Assembly (NCBI GenBank): GCA_010279815.1
Contig: QEOQ01000704.1
Coordinates: forward strand, 304,733 to 368,732
Direction: 5' to 3'
Source of the DNA: Brachionus plicatilis
Taxonomy: Eukaryota > Rotifera > Eurotatoria > Ploima > Brachionidae
DNA: 64,000 nt
Shown: piece after piece, positions 22,001 to 32,129 of the stretch
Numbering within the stretch: position 1 is the stretch's first letter
Layout: every line of letters begins with the position of its first letter
The notes under the pieces: generated by a model
Database searches by the model: none
Seen by the model: only the letters and a program-made list of their open reading frames with translations
Told to the model about the DNA's origin: nothing
Program-made: the position numbers and the translations under genes

Positions 22001-23324
22001 ATATTTTTATTTATTAATTATTTATTAAATAAAATCAAAGATAAATCAAAAAGAAATCAAAAAGAAACGTAATACATATCAAAAAGAAATCAAAAAGGAA
22101 TAATCGCATCGAATAATTGTCAAGTGTATACATGCATGAATAAAAATTTGATTTTGTGTCATGAATATTAGTTTTTTCCTCTGGCTATATTGAAATGTTA
22201 AGTTAGTTTTTTTTTAATTGAAAATAATTTGTGGTGATTGAAATTTAACATTAAAGATTTATTTTAATGTGTATACTCGCTTCTCAAATTTCAGTCATGA
22301 ATTTACGGATTTTGTTCTCGCAGTATTAAATCTCTATGCGTTATGTCTCTCTAAAATGCTCGTTCCTCGCAGATTAAAACATGAGAAAAATTACTTTAAG
22401 TAAAAAAGTTGCAGTAGTTTTTTAAGAATATTTTATTAACTTTAATTTTAATTCATCAAAAAAGGAGAAATTTTTGTTCAATTTGTATTTGAATTTCACA
22501 ATACCGTCAATAAAATAAAATAATAAAATATTGCCCATTTTTATCAGATTGGAGGAAATGACCAAACTGGTAATATCAAAACAGGCCATGAATTGATCTC
22601 AAAACTGAAGCCCGACAAGAGAATCTTCGGACTGACCCTGCCAATTATAACTTCGGAAAAAGGTGACAAACTGGGCAAATCAGCTGGAAACGCCGTGTGG
22701 CTAGAGCAAGACATGTTCAGTGCTTTTGATTTTTACCAATTTTTTTACAACACTTCAGACCAAATGGTCGAGACTTATCTGAAATTATTCACATTTTTGC
22801 CAATCAATGAAATAGATGATTTAATGCTCAAGCATCAAAAAAGTCCCGAGAAGTTCTTGGCACAGCGAAAACTTGCCTCAGAGCTTACAATTTTGGTGCA
22901 CGGAGAGTCAGGCCTGGACTCAGCAATCAAATGCACAAATGCTTTTTTTCACAGTGATAGAGAATCTTTAGCCAAAATGACTGACAAAGAAGTTGAGAGC
23001 ACATTTAGAGGTGCATCGTCAGTAAGCTTAACCATGGCACCCGAAATGAGTGTGCTGGAATGTGCCGTAGAGGCTCAGTGCTTTCGAAGCGTTGAAGATG
23101 CCGCTGCGGTTATCAAAGCTGGAGGATTTAGAATAAATGGTACACTCATTACCAATCCACAAGAGTCACTAATTTTTGGTCAACATATTTTAACCAACAA
23201 CATCACCATTATAAGAGTTGGTAAGTAATTAAAATAATCAAAAAAAAAAAATTTTTTTTAAATGATAATGAAAAATTTTTTTTAAGGGAAAAAAAATTAT
23301 TATCTCATAAAATGGATGGCATAA
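16069..23324 (+). CDS. YARS2: YARS2, mitochondrial tyrosyl-tRNA synthetase, seven exons
   Basis: Class I synthetase that charges mitochondrial tRNA-Tyr. Exons: 16069-16238, 16292-16439, 16488-16669, 18507-18608, 18664-18778, 22548-23220 and 23287-23324, giving 475 residues (human 477). The Rossmann domain begins at [16 protein letters not shown], the bacterial/mitochondrial form of the HIGH motif. [14 protein letters not shown], the tRNA/Tyr-site segment [11 protein letters not shown] and [10 protein letters not shown] follow. KLGKS in exon 6 is the KMSKS-loop equivalent. The C-terminal S4-like RNA-binding domain ends with [12 protein letters not shown]. Intron 4 begins with GC (GCAAGT at 18609) and ends with AG; only this non-canonical junction keeps the frame [13 protein letters not shown]. 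Introns 3 (1837 bases) and 5 (3769 bases) are swollen by mobile elements. The initial methionine region is short for a targeting peptide but basic. Confidence 0.95.
17320..17360. repeat. GC-rich motif of probable mobile origin in YARS2 intron 3
   Basis: The segment GATCGACGCGTTTCGACTAA followed by GTGGCCTTCTTCAGGATC stands out in A/T-rich intron DNA. Similar GCGTTTCG...CTTCTTCAGG strings are, as far as I recall, found near ends of some invertebrate retroelements, but the family could not be verified here. Confidence 0.3.
17843..18172 (-). pseudogene. Truncated non-LTR retrotransposon reverse transcriptase
   Basis: Fragment of a LINE reverse transcriptase (Jockey/CR1-type by look) lying antisense in YARS2 intron 3. 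The frame starts with [16 protein letters not shown], the motif A region (usually DFSKAFDTVPH). [36 protein letters not shown] (usually SGVPQGSVLGPLLF) and the catalytic [11 protein letters not shown] (YADD box) follow, and it stops at 17843. The motif-A second aspartate is replaced by valine and the GVPQG motif is degraded, so the copy is dead. Both ends are truncated; no endonuclease or tail is attached. Confidence 0.85.
19587..20094. mobile_element. MITE with CTACCCGG ends and 9-bp target duplication
   Basis: The inverted ends are GGTCTACCCGGTTTTGTTA on the left and, reverse-complemented, GGGACTACCCGGTTATGTTA on the right. The arms are rich in TGATAACA/TGTTATCA words over about 110 bases. 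Identical 9-mers AAAAATTCT flank it at 19578-19586 and 20095-20103, a perfect target-site duplication. A 9-bp duplication suggests the Mutator superfamily. It has no coding capacity and has inserted in the left terminal repeat of the helicase element, so it is the younger of the two. Confidence 0.8.
20395..21735 (-). pseudogene. Broken Pif1-family helicase
   Basis: Superfamily 1B DNA helicase of the Pif1 type. Reading on the minus strand: a motif Ia region ending KGQTVHS, motif [11 protein letters not shown], motif [17 protein letters not shown], then [16 protein letters not shown] (motif V) and TFVALSRL (motif VI). A last exon (20489-20395) after a short intron (donor near 20548) gives a typical Pif1 C-terminus, [16 protein letters not shown]. 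The frame breaks by one base near 20750 (between [10 protein letters not shown] and the [10 protein letters not shown] frame). No Walker A motif (GxxGTGKS) was found: the upstream open frame at 21721-21972 is unrelated-looking, polar and ends with a stop. Pif1 domains of this kind occur in Helitrons and in cellular helicases; a transposon copy is likely from its context. Confidence 0.85.
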
Positions 23325-23376
23325 TTAGTGATTTTTATTTTAAATAATAAAAAAATGACAAAAAATTTTCTTTTAA

Positions 23377-23922
23377 TCAAATACTCATTTTGTTAAGACT
23401 TGAGCTCGAGCTGAAATTACCATTTTCATTTGGGTTAGAATTAGAAACAGGCTTGTAGTTATTTCTGATGTTCAAGACTGTCAAATCGATTCCAGAAGTT
23501 GCGGCAGCATTAATATTCTGCGTATTTACATTGTTGTTGCTATAAATGCGTCTTGGGCCTATTAGGGAATTTTTGGCTGCTGGTCTAAATATCACCAAGT
23601 CAAATCGATTATTTATCTTGTATTGATCAGATGAGTTGTACATTATTTTGGCTATCATAATAAATCCAAGCCAAACGCCGATGAATATGAAGCCAGCTAT
23701 TGTTGGAACTGGTATGAATTCATGGGCCTCTTTTTTAGTTCGATTATTAATCGGAACATTGCATCTTTCGTTTTGGTAAGCTGGAACTTCAATTGGAGAC
23801 AGGTGGGCCTTTACTATGGTCAGACAAAATTCATTTACTAAGTAAAACAAATAAAATCTTGATAGCGCTTTTTTGGTAAAAAACACTAGAATGTGTGGCA
23901 TGATTATTAAATTTTCAGACAT
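23377..23922 (-). CDS. Unrecognised membrane protein A (FDLVIFRPAAK family)
   Basis: A 181-residue protein with no recognised family. A strong transmembrane segment lies at about residues 72-92 and a weaker hydrophobic stretch at about 10-36. After the membrane segment comes FDLVIFRPAAK (107-117), a GPRRIY box and TSGIDLTVL, then an Asn/Ser-rich tail. The same order, with FDLIMFKPSAK, a GCRKLF box and QSGFDISKV, is found in the neighbouring gene at 24188-24553, so the two are paralogues. The first 60 residues are not shared with the paralogue and the true start could be internal or in an upstream exon. The gene is convergent with YARS2, with only 52 bases between stops. Confidence 0.65.
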   Translation of the reverse strand: MSENLIIMPHILVFFTKKALSRFYLFYLVNEFCLTIVKAHLSPIEVPAYQNERCNVPINNRTKKEAHEFIPVPTIAGFIFIGVWLGFIMIAKIMYNSSDQYKINNRFDLVIFRPAAKNSLIGPRRIYSNNNVNTQNINAAATSGIDLTVLNIRNNYKPVSNSNPNENGNFSSSSSLNKMSI

Positions 23923-24187
23923 CTAAGTGATTATGTTTTAAAAATAAAAAAAAGAAGAAATAAAATAAAATTTTATTGATTTTCTAAGGATAAATTTTAA
24001 TTTTTTTTTAAATGGTTGCGAAATTGACAAAAATGAACACCACTGATTTATAATGTTAAATTTTTGAGACAAATCAAAGATTTGATATTTTAAATTTAGA
24101 AAAAAATCAAGTATTCATTTTAATTTTGAGAACAAAAAAAAATTTTGAAAATAATTAAAATTATTTGACACTTAGATCTAAATTTGA

Positions 24188-24553
24188 TTAATAAATTGAA
24201 CTATTTGAAGCCAAACTGTATCTTCTATTATAGTTGGTTGAAATTGGTACTTTGGAAATATCAAAGCCTGATTGAGTCATTACTTTAACATTGTGTCGAC
24301 TAACAGGACTATTGTCAAACAATTTTCTGCATCCTATGCCAATTATTTTGGCAGACGGCTTGAACATAATCAAATCGAATTTGTTTTCATCAAAATATTC
24401 TTCAGTTGAAGTCATTATTTTTAAGAGTGTGATCAATAGAGCCCAAATACCTATGAAGCACACTGATATGATGGTCACAACAGGCCATTCGTCTGAATTC
24501 AATGGAGCTTTGGGATAATTAAAAATAGATTTTGAGTCTCTGGGTAATTCCAT
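24188..24553 (-). CDS. Unrecognised membrane protein B, paralogue of A
   Basis: A 121-residue single-pass membrane protein: a short polar N-terminus, a transmembrane segment at about residues 24-46, then EEYFDENKFDLIMFKPSAK, a CRKLF box, QSGFDISKV and a Ser/Asn/Tyr-rich C-terminus. It aligns over its whole post-membrane half with the upstream-coordinate neighbour at 23377-23922, indicating tandem duplication. The conserved FDLxxF(R/K)P(A/S)AK box directly follows the membrane helix and probably faces the cytosol (basic residues follow it), which is an inference. No database family came to mind. Confidence 0.65.
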   Translation of the reverse strand: MELPRDSKSIFNYPKAPLNSDEWPVVTIISVCFIGIWALLITLLKIMTSTEEYFDENKFDLIMFKPSAKIIGIGCRKLFDNSPVSRHNVKVMTQSGFDISKVPISTNYNRRYSLASNSSIY

Positions 24554-27410
24554 TTTGTGGATTTTAAATGCTAAAATCTTATTTAGAATCCAATTTTTTA
24601 TTTTTTTTATTTGTAAATGAGTTATTTAAAGTTGTCGATTGGAAATTTAATATTAAAATTTGATATCGATTGTGTCAATAAAAAATCAATTTCAAAAACT
24701 TTTTGAATGATTATTGCAGCTAAATATTTTTCAAGTTTTTTCATTATTAATTTATTTTAACTGACAGCCTTAAAAAACAAATTTGTTTCTCTTCAAATTT
24801 GGAAATTTTTCATGAATTTTAATTATAAACATTGTGAAGTTTTAATTAAATTCGGCTCAAAAAATGTGAAAAAGTAAAAGTAATGTGACCAGATTCCAAA
24901 TCACATAAGTCCAAAAATTTTGCAGTAATTTTTTTTCCATTCATGAAGATTATTAAGAAAGATATAGGCACATAATTTGATTAATGAAAAAAATTAATCG
25001 AGGTTCTATAATGTGGTCAATCTTAAAAAGAAGAGGAAATTAAAACTTTTATTAAAAACCATGTCTAGTGAACAAGGCTTAATACCCAGATGGCGAAGAA
25101 AAATTTGATTTTAGTCGCTAAATTACAATGGCAATATGATAAATTTTTTGGTCAATTAATTAAAAGGTTTTATTTTACAGTATTTTTTCTCTGTCATCTT
25201 TAAAATTTCAAGGTCTTTAAAAATAATGTCACCAGTCCTGGTCACATTTTCTAATTGACCGGGCCTCTTATTTGTATCAAAATAATAAAAGACAGATAAA
25301 TTTTATAAAAAATATTATTCTTTTTTGATTTTATTATTTATAGATTTTTGTTTTATTTGACAAAAAAATAAAATATAGGATACTAAGAAACATTTGGCTG
25401 GAAGAACAAGCAAAATTCTGTTCGAATTTTTCTGAGGATTTTATTTATTATCTAGATTTTAGGGTATTAAAAAAAAACTTTGAACGTAATGCAATAATTA
25501 TTATTTTTAATTTAGCTCCCGTAAAACCTTACATATAAACGCGGGTTTGTAATCGAAAATCGGTCTCTCCTCAAAAAAATGATATAATTTAATATCAAGA
25601 ATTATTAAATTATAACCACGGGTTTATAAAATAATAAATTTAAAAAGCTTATAAAAAATAATTAATTTTAATATAAAAGCACAGAGATATATAATAAGTT
25701 AAATATACCCACCCATGCGCTTAAATTGAAGTTAGATGAGTCAATAGACAAAAGCTTTGGAAGTGATGATAAGAAAGAGATTTAAAAACTTATAGATTTT
25801 AAAATTTAATTTACATATTTTTATTGTCAAATTTAATGTAAATAATCAATATCGAATTTTTCTTATAAATAAATGAATTGATTTTAATTTATTTTAATTT
25901 TTTTCTGAAAATTATTGTATTAGCCCTGGGATATTCAAAAATTTTTTTTATTAGTCCATGTTTTTTGTCTTTTAAATTGTCTTAATATCTCTAGGTTAGT
26001 ATGATTTTTCCAAAAAAAAAACACAAATTAAGCCTCCTTTAGAAAAATCATAAGCCCATATATAAACCTAAACCCGGTGGTAGTATGTAAGGTTTTACGG
26101 GAAATTAAAAAAAAAATGCATCAAATTTGATTTTTATAATAAATCTGTATTTATATATCAATTAAGTAAGTGTTTGAAATGAAAGGTATTTTTTTATTAA
26201 TCGAGTAAAACTTGTAAAACATTAGTAATTTTAGCATGCAAGGAATAAGTGATTTTTATTTATGCAAAAATGAAAAGATATATAAAATAAAACAAAAAAT
26301 TTCAAAAATTCAAAAAAAATCCAATATAAAAAAGAAAAAAATTCTAAATTAAAAAACTGTTTCAAAATTAAAAATTAAAAACAAAAAATATAAGATTTTT
26401 AGCGTGTAATTGATTATAATTATAATTCTAATCTGACTTTTTCTGAAAACCTTAATAATTACGAAAGAAAAAAAAAAATTCCCAGCGATTTTAATTTTTA
26501 AAAGAAGTCTCAAAAACTCCAAAATACAAAAATAATTAAATACAAATAAAATTATTTTTTGACATTAATCAATTAAATAAAATAATTTCTAACTTTTTAT
26601 TCCTAAGCATAATTAAATTAAAAATTTTGTTTAAAGGTTTATTTGGTAATTTTTTAAACTATGAATAATGAAATGGTTCAATTAAATGGTACCACTTAAG
26701 TCGACAGCAGTCTTGACAAAATTGAAAATTAATCAAATGCTCAGCTTGAATGATTAAAATCTCATCTTAGTGTAAATTTTCATTTTTACATATTTACTTG
26801 AGAAAATATTTGAATTTCTTTATTTTTTAAAAAGTTTTTTGAACTTCAAAGTTTAAAGAAAATTTTTACTTAACTTTGGCTTTGTTTTTTTTTAACCAAG
26901 AGTCTATTTTTCTGACCAAATTATAATTCAAGTAAAAATTTTTATTTCTTCACATAGGCTTTTAACATAATATAAGTTTATTTAAGTAAAAATTATCATC
27001 AATTGGTCAAAAAATTGACCAGTTCCCAGATTAAGTAAGAAACTCAAATTTAAATTAAAAATAAAATTTACCAATTATTCTTTTATAAGTTAGGGCTATT
27101 AGGAAAAGTAAAAAGCAGTGAAGTGCGACATGGTATTTAAACTGCGCATCGAATATTGACTGTTTCTGTGAAATTGATTGATAGCTAAAATTTTCATTTT
27201 TACACTAATGGTAATATATTAACTTAATATATTAGGACCCCTTTTAGTGGTAAAATGCGTCTACCATCAATCGTACAATTTGATTCAAATTAAAAAATTA
27301 AATTAAAGAAATAAATATAAATTTTTTTTAATATTTAATCTAAAATTAAAAAAAACTTTATGCATTTATTTACAAAAAATATACTTTAATTTATTTATAA
27401 GCTCATATTT
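24554..27410. other. AT-rich intergenic DNA with one MITE
   Basis: No gene was recognised over about 2.9 kb. Besides the MITE at 25518-26101 the sequence is A/T-rich with scattered poly-A/T runs. Short open frames here are low-complexity. Confidence 0.5.
25518..26101. mobile_element. MITE with CCCGTAAAACCTTACATA ends
   Basis: The left end CCCGTAAAACCTTACATA at 25518 is repeated exactly as reverse complement at the right end (about 26084-26101). Just inside each, an imperfect CGGGTTT word is also inverted. The interior is A/T-rich without coding potential. The target duplication is unclear, so the superfamily is not assigned. Confidence 0.6.
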
Positions 27411-28100
27411 TTACAAAGATTCGATTTCGTTTATTATAATTGTCGGATTCATGAGAATATTTCTCTCAGCACTGGCAATTTCATCAATTTTTTGGTCCAA
27501 TTTTTTGCTTTTTTTCTTTGCTCTTTTTTTCTTTTCCATTTGGTCTTCTCTTATTATGTCTCTGTCCAGATAGTACAAGTGATTATGATGATTGTGATGA
27601 GAAAATATGGAAGAGACAATACTTTGTGATCTAGAAGCGGTACCGTAAAATTTCGGCTTTTGGAAATAGTGAACTAATGCACCTATAAAAACGAATGATA
27701 CAATGGCCAAGACAATGAAAACAGTTGTAAAAAGAATGAATAACTTGTTGGATAGATTCAATTTATCATTTGACAGAGCATAGTCATAGAGTGGAAAATC
27801 TACAGTGTCGTTTTTACCAAACGACTTTTGCCACTTTGATTCAATATTTTCTTCGATCGCATCATTAGAGAATATGAACCAAATAATCAAAATAGAAAAA
27901 AGAATAAAAAGCACTATGGCCATTAAGAGTCCGCGGGAAATGCTACACTTTGGCAGCTTGATTGAATTGTGCCGAATTCGCGAAGTCCGAAATATGTCAG
28001 ATACAATTTCTTTGTGCCGTCTTGAGCCAACTTTTTCACCATTTATACTCTCACAACTGTCCATTTTACCATTATGTGATCCCACATTTTCTTTAATCAT
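27411..28100 (-). CDS. Unrecognised two-pass membrane protein
   Basis: A 229-residue protein starting at the ATG at 28100. A basic/polar N-terminus of about 55 residues is followed by TM1 (about 57-78, LLMAIVLFILFSILIIWFIF), a loop of about 40 residues, and TM2 (about 118-145). The C-terminal domain has a His/Asn-rich patch (SHHNHHNHLYYL) and a Lys-rich coiled-coil-like segment (KKKRAKKKSKKLDQKIDEI). Both ends are strongly basic, so N- and C-termini are predicted cytosolic with the loop in the lumen or outside. No family was recognised. It is near the two FDLVIFRPAAK genes but shows no clear similarity to them. Confidence 0.65.
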   Translation of the reverse strand: MIKENVGSHNGKMDSCESINGEKVGSRRHKEIVSDIFRTSRIRHNSIKLPKCSISRGLLMAIVLFILFSILIIWFIFSNDAIEENIESKWQKSFGKNDTVDFPLYDYALSNDKLNLSNKLFILFTTVFIVLAIVSFVFIGALVHYFQKPKFYGTASRSQSIVSSIFSHHNHHNHLYYLDRDIIREDQMEKKKRAKKKSKKLDQKIDEIASAERNILMNPTIIINEIESL

Positions 28101-30285
28101 TTTTTTTTTTTTCAAAAAATAAAATAAGACATTTATCTAAATTGGAAAATTTTTGATTCAAAAATTTGGAAACTAAAAATTATTTAATTAAATTTGCGCA
28201 AGCTCTTAAAATTAATTTTTTTTTTCATTTTAAAATTTAATTCCAAGTGCTTATTTAATAAGCTGCTGCTAATTAAAATAAATTAAGATTCTATTGAGAT
28301 TTGAATTTGTTTCTGAAAACTTCAAGTTTAAAAACAGCCATAATTTGGCATGCTTTTAAACGTCTTAATTGACGTCAAACGAGAACTAATCAATAACTTA
28401 CTAGTTTTTGCTATTTTAACTCTACTTAGTTGAAAAATTAATACTTTTTGGCAAAAATTCCATTATTTTTTCATTTTCTCTTTACCATTTCCTTGAACAG
28501 AGTATTCGCGTTTAGTTTATTTATCTAATTTAAAAACCAAGCTGGCAACATGTTTGCATTTCATTCACATATATTTTGTTTACTTTTATTTAAATCAAAT
28601 ATTGGTAAATCAAACTGCAATCGATCTTGCCTTTTAAAAAAGCTTATTTGTACAGGTTTTATAAATTTAAAATGTGATTAAAGATTACTGTAAAATCAAA
28701 ATTGAGCTCTTTAGTGTACTTGGTACTAATATTTCAGGCTAAGCACAAACACCGTCTGAATAAAACTTTTTTATGATTTTAGAACAAGTTTACAAAACAG
28801 AAAAAATTTCAGATGAGAAAAATTTTAAATCTGAAATTTGCTAAATTGAATCTAAAATTTCTCTAGATTTTAGTGATCCCGTAAGTTTTGTTTTTTTCCA
28901 GTCATTATATTTTTCCATAAATAGAAAGTAAAACTTCCCTCACAAGTTACGAAATTCTCTTGGCAGAAAACTCAATTTACTTTGCCTTCTAGACTGCCAC
29001 TTTTAAAATTTTTATTTATGTAACCTAAAAAAGTAAAGTCCATGAACAAGAGTTAATAGATCATATTATCTCATGTATTTTTCAAACTGTTAAATATTTC
29101 TTTAAAAAAATTTTTTTTTTTATAATCCCAAGTAAAGGATAAACTGAAAATAAAAAAAAGACATTACAATCTTTGATTTTTCTCAAGATTTTGACTTAAA
29201 TTTCTAAATCAATAAAAAAAGCTTGAATCCATTGGTAAAAATTGCGTTAAAGCACGAACTGGCATAATTTAGTCTTTTAAAAATATTTTTTTATTATAAA
29301 ATAAAATTGAATGTAATTATAGTCAGGTAAACAATAGAAATTTAATTACTCAACTTAATCAGTTGTATTAAAACACTCAGATGACTTATTAATTTAACAT
29401 GATTCATTCAGATGCTTTAAAATTAATCAATTCTGGCTTAGAAATTTACTTCTGTCAACCAAAAGTTTTATGCTCAAATCAACTTTTGAGTTTTTTTTTT
29501 TCAAAAGCCTATATAACCTGAATAAAATACAATTAAAAAATCTTAGTCATAAGAGACTGTTAATTCCAAAATTAAACAAATAAAAAAGAAAATTAAACTT
29601 ATAAAAATCTAGATTTAAAAAATTAAATCGTTTTGATAAGTAGTTTTCTTTTGAAAACAGCTAAAATTGCAAGCTCCTGAGTAAATAGTTTATAGAAAAA
29701 AAATTTTACTATTTGTTCAGAATCAAACTATACCACATTTTTAATAAAATCAATCGATTTATTTTCAACAAGATTTTTGTTTAGCTTTAAATAAAATATT
29801 TTATTGATCTAAAAAAATTAAATTTAAATCTATAAAAAAATTCAACTCGTTTAATTAAATAATATTAGTAAATTAAAAAAATACTTTCTTGATAATCAAC
29901 TCAGCCATTGGAATCAATTTGACAGATAAAAAATTAAATGGCTTTTTATTTTATTAATTTTAAAAAATATAATTAATTTAACGAGTAATTATTGATCGAT
30001 TGATAGAAAAATTAAAAAATCGTCAACAAAATTTTCTATTTTTCTCAAATAACATTTTCTATTACTAAGAAAAAATTAATTTTTCCTCAAGAAAAAAAAT
30101 GAAGACTTTTAAATCAAAAAGTATTTTTTTTTCTAAACCAGCTAAATTTTTTAAAATTTTATTCATTTCATCATAAATTAGCATTAGCTCAATACTCGAA
30201 AAGTCTTATAGTTGAATAATCGAACAATCGAATAATCCTAGAGTTGAATAATATCTAATTTTGTCCATGACTGCTTAAAAAAGTT
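28101..30285. other. AT-rich intergenic DNA
   Basis: No gene was recognised. A 70-base segment at about 30121-30190 is repeated directly at about 30733-30802 (AAACCAGCTAAATTTTTTAA in both). A segment with repeated TTGAATAATCGAA words at 30205-30285 recurs at 33427-33510. Confidence 0.5.
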
Positions 30286-30564
30286 TTTTTTTTAAAGTCT
30301 AAGTCCAGGCTTTAAAATTTTGAATACTAAAGAAGAAATTTATGCTAAAATTGCAGCAAAATTCTGATATATGGCAAATCTATTGCATTAGACAACCCAA
30401 GAGGATATAAATTTTTTGATATGAAGCCTGATCTAGCAAATTTAAAAAAAAAACTCTTGGTTTGGACTTTTTTTTTTAAAAAATTTAAAAGTCCTGACTT
30501 GGACTTTGAAAAAAAAAAAAAAAGTCCGAACTTAGACTTTTTTTGGGACTTATAAACAACCCTG
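30286..30564. mobile_element. AAGTC-type repeat with coding remnant, left of Arp10
   Basis: The right terminus GGGACTTATAAACAACCCTG is related to the hAT-like ends CAGAGTTGTTTAAAAGTC; the left terminus is not clear. The interior carries AAGTCC-rich tracts and a coding-like remnant: ILNTKEEIYAKIAA in one frame and SIALDNPRGYKFFDMKPDLA in another. Inverted copies of the same remnant lie at 32485-32880. The insertion splits a unit that is continuous at 33427-33615. Confidence 0.5.
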
Positions 30565-30932
30565 TGGTAAACTTAATAAAAAAAAGCAAACGAGAAAGTT
30601 GAAGAAGTTTTCTTACATTAAAAAATATTAGCAATTAATCAATATTAAATTCCCAAGCACTTAAGAAAACTTATTATTTAAACCTATAGATGAAAAAAAT
30701 TAAAGCAAATTAAAAAAAATTTCTAAATCAAAAAGTATTTTTTTTTCTAAACCAGCTAAATTTTTTAAAATTTTATTCATTTCATCATAAATTAGCATCA
30801 GCTCTTTTGACATAAAAAAAGCTTAGAAAATTTTTTATAAATTCATCGACTCCGATCTAATGTTAACTTAGATTAATAATTTTTAAACAGCACTAATAAA
30901 ATTTTTGTAACAAAAAACATAATAAAAAAAAA
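30565..30932. other. Direct-repeat segment and Arp10 upstream region
   Basis: About 30619-30720 is a near-identical direct repeat of 33515-33620 (TTAAATTCCCAAGCACTTAA in both). The final 100 bases before 30933 are A/T-rich and presumably contain the Arp10 promoter. Confidence 0.5.
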
Positions 30933-32129
30933 ATGAATTTTTTTGAACCTTTTGCCGATAAGCCTGCCATAGTAATTGACATAGGCCAAGCTTACACCAA
31001 GTGCGGATTCGCAGGCGAACCAGCTCCTCACGCGATCATTCCAACTCAAGTCACTCTCAATTCAGAATGCCAATCTTTGTTCACCTATAAATTATTGCCA
31101 CACGGGCTTGAAACGCTCAAGGAAATGCTGATCGAATTTTTTTACAATATTTACTACAAAATTCTGAATGCCAATTCCAGAGAGCGCAAAGTTGTGATTG
31201 TAGAATCAATACTGACTGCCAGTGAGTTCCGGCATACTCTGGCTGATGTTCTGTTCAATGATTTTCATGCAATATCTGTTCTTTGTATTCCAACACATCT
31301 GGCTTGTACATACACTCTAGGAATCAGCCGTGCACTGGTGGTCGACTTTGGCTACAATGATTGTCAACTAATGCCCATTAGTGATGGCTATTCATTGACC
31401 AACTTGTGCTCCTTTGCCAAACTGGGAGCTCAACACTTGCATGAACACTTGAAAGCCTTGATTGAAAAGTACGCCATGGTAACTCTTGGTGGCGAAAGAG
31501 TGCTCTTCTCCAGCTTGTCTAGTCGACCAGCTCTGACAGAAAGCGTTCTTGAGGACATAAAATTAAAGTGCTGCTTTGTGACCAGTTTTGACAGGGCTCA
31601 GAAGATTTACCAAGAAATGGAGCTGAAAAAAACTGATTCATTTGCTGGTTTGGAGTTTGAGTTTGCTGCTGATTGTGACTACAATCTTGACAGTTTGATT
31701 ATGCACATACCTGGGCAAGTGAGAGAGATGGCTTGTGAAATTTTTTTCAAGAATGAGATCGATCCCGATCAGTGTTTGCAGCATTTAATTCTGGACACTT
31801 TGTCCAAAGCGCCCATGGATTTAAAAAGAGAATTTGCATCAAATGTGGTCCTGGCCGGTGGTGGCTGTATGCTTGACGGCCTAAAGCCTCGCTTGGTAAA
31901 AGAGATTAATTTTCTGCTCCAAAAGTGTCCAAGTGTATTTTCTGCACAAAAGTTGAGCTACCACAAGAGTCCCAGTCACGAAAACTACACAGCATGGCTT
32001 GGTGCGGCCATTTTTGGTTCATTAGACGTTCTTGACTTCTATAGCATTCAAAATTCGCGCTACAAAGAGCTCGAAAAGTTGCCTGATTGGTTCACCATTG
32101 AGATCAGCAACAACCTGGTTCAGATATGA
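30933..32129 (+). CDS. ACTR10: Actin-related protein 10 (dynactin subunit), intronless
   Basis: Arp10/Arp11 caps the pointed end of the Arp1 minifilament in dynactin, the cofactor that links dynein to cargo. One uninterrupted frame of 398 residues (human 417). Actin-fold signatures are the N-terminal IVIDIGQAYTKCGFAGE (phosphate 1 loop form seen in Arp10), VVIVESILTASEFRHTL, ALVVDFGYNDC (phosphate 2 loop, degenerate as in Arp10), and SNVVLAGGGCMLDGL (adenosine loop). The C-terminal AWLGAAIFGSL is followed by the Arp10-type DWF near the end. Unlike most genes in the window it has no intron and is set between inverted copies of a repeat. The high proportion of C/G-ending codons gives it a lower A/T content than its surroundings. 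Confidence 0.92.
   Translation: MNFFEPFADKPAIVIDIGQAYTKCGFAGEPAPHAIIPTQVTLNSECQSLFTYKLLPHGLETLKEMLIEFFYNIYYKILNANSRERKVVIVESILTASEFRHTLADVLFNDFHAISVLCIPTHLACTYTLGISRALVVDFGYNDCQLMPISDGYSLTNLCSFAKLGAQHLHEHLKALIEKYAMVTLGGERVLFSSLSSRPALTESVLEDIKLKCCFVTSFDRAQKIYQEMELKKTDSFAGLEFEFAADCDYNLDSLIMHIPGQVREMACEIFFKNEIDPDQCLQHLILDTLSKAPMDLKREFASNVVLAGGGCMLDGLKPRLVKEINFLLQKCPSVFSAQKLSYHKSPSHENYTAWLGAAIFGSLDVLDFYSIQNSRYKELEKLPDWFTIEISNNLVQI

Larger units (their letters stand above)
19549..22505. mobile_element. Pif1-helicase-bearing element with long terminal inverted repeats
   Basis: The 37 bases at 19549-19585 are the exact reverse complement of 22469-22505 (core CAAATACAAATTGAACAAAA). When the nested MITE (19587-20094) and one copy of its target duplication are set aside, the inverted similarity resumes at 20104 and continues to about 20160, matching about 22395-22465. 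The terminal repeats are therefore roughly 100 bases long. TA lies at both outer borders. Inside is a broken Pif1-like helicase on the minus strand. A third copy of this terminus lies in PPIL4 intron 3. Terminal inverted repeats are not typical of Helitrons, so the class is open. Confidence 0.65.

Noticed and set aside
30286..30620. Exact 8-bp target duplication TTAAAAAA for the insertion left of Arp10
   Set aside because: The right element end (about 30564) does not coincide with the second TTAAAAAA copy near 30620, and an A-rich 8-mer can match by chance.
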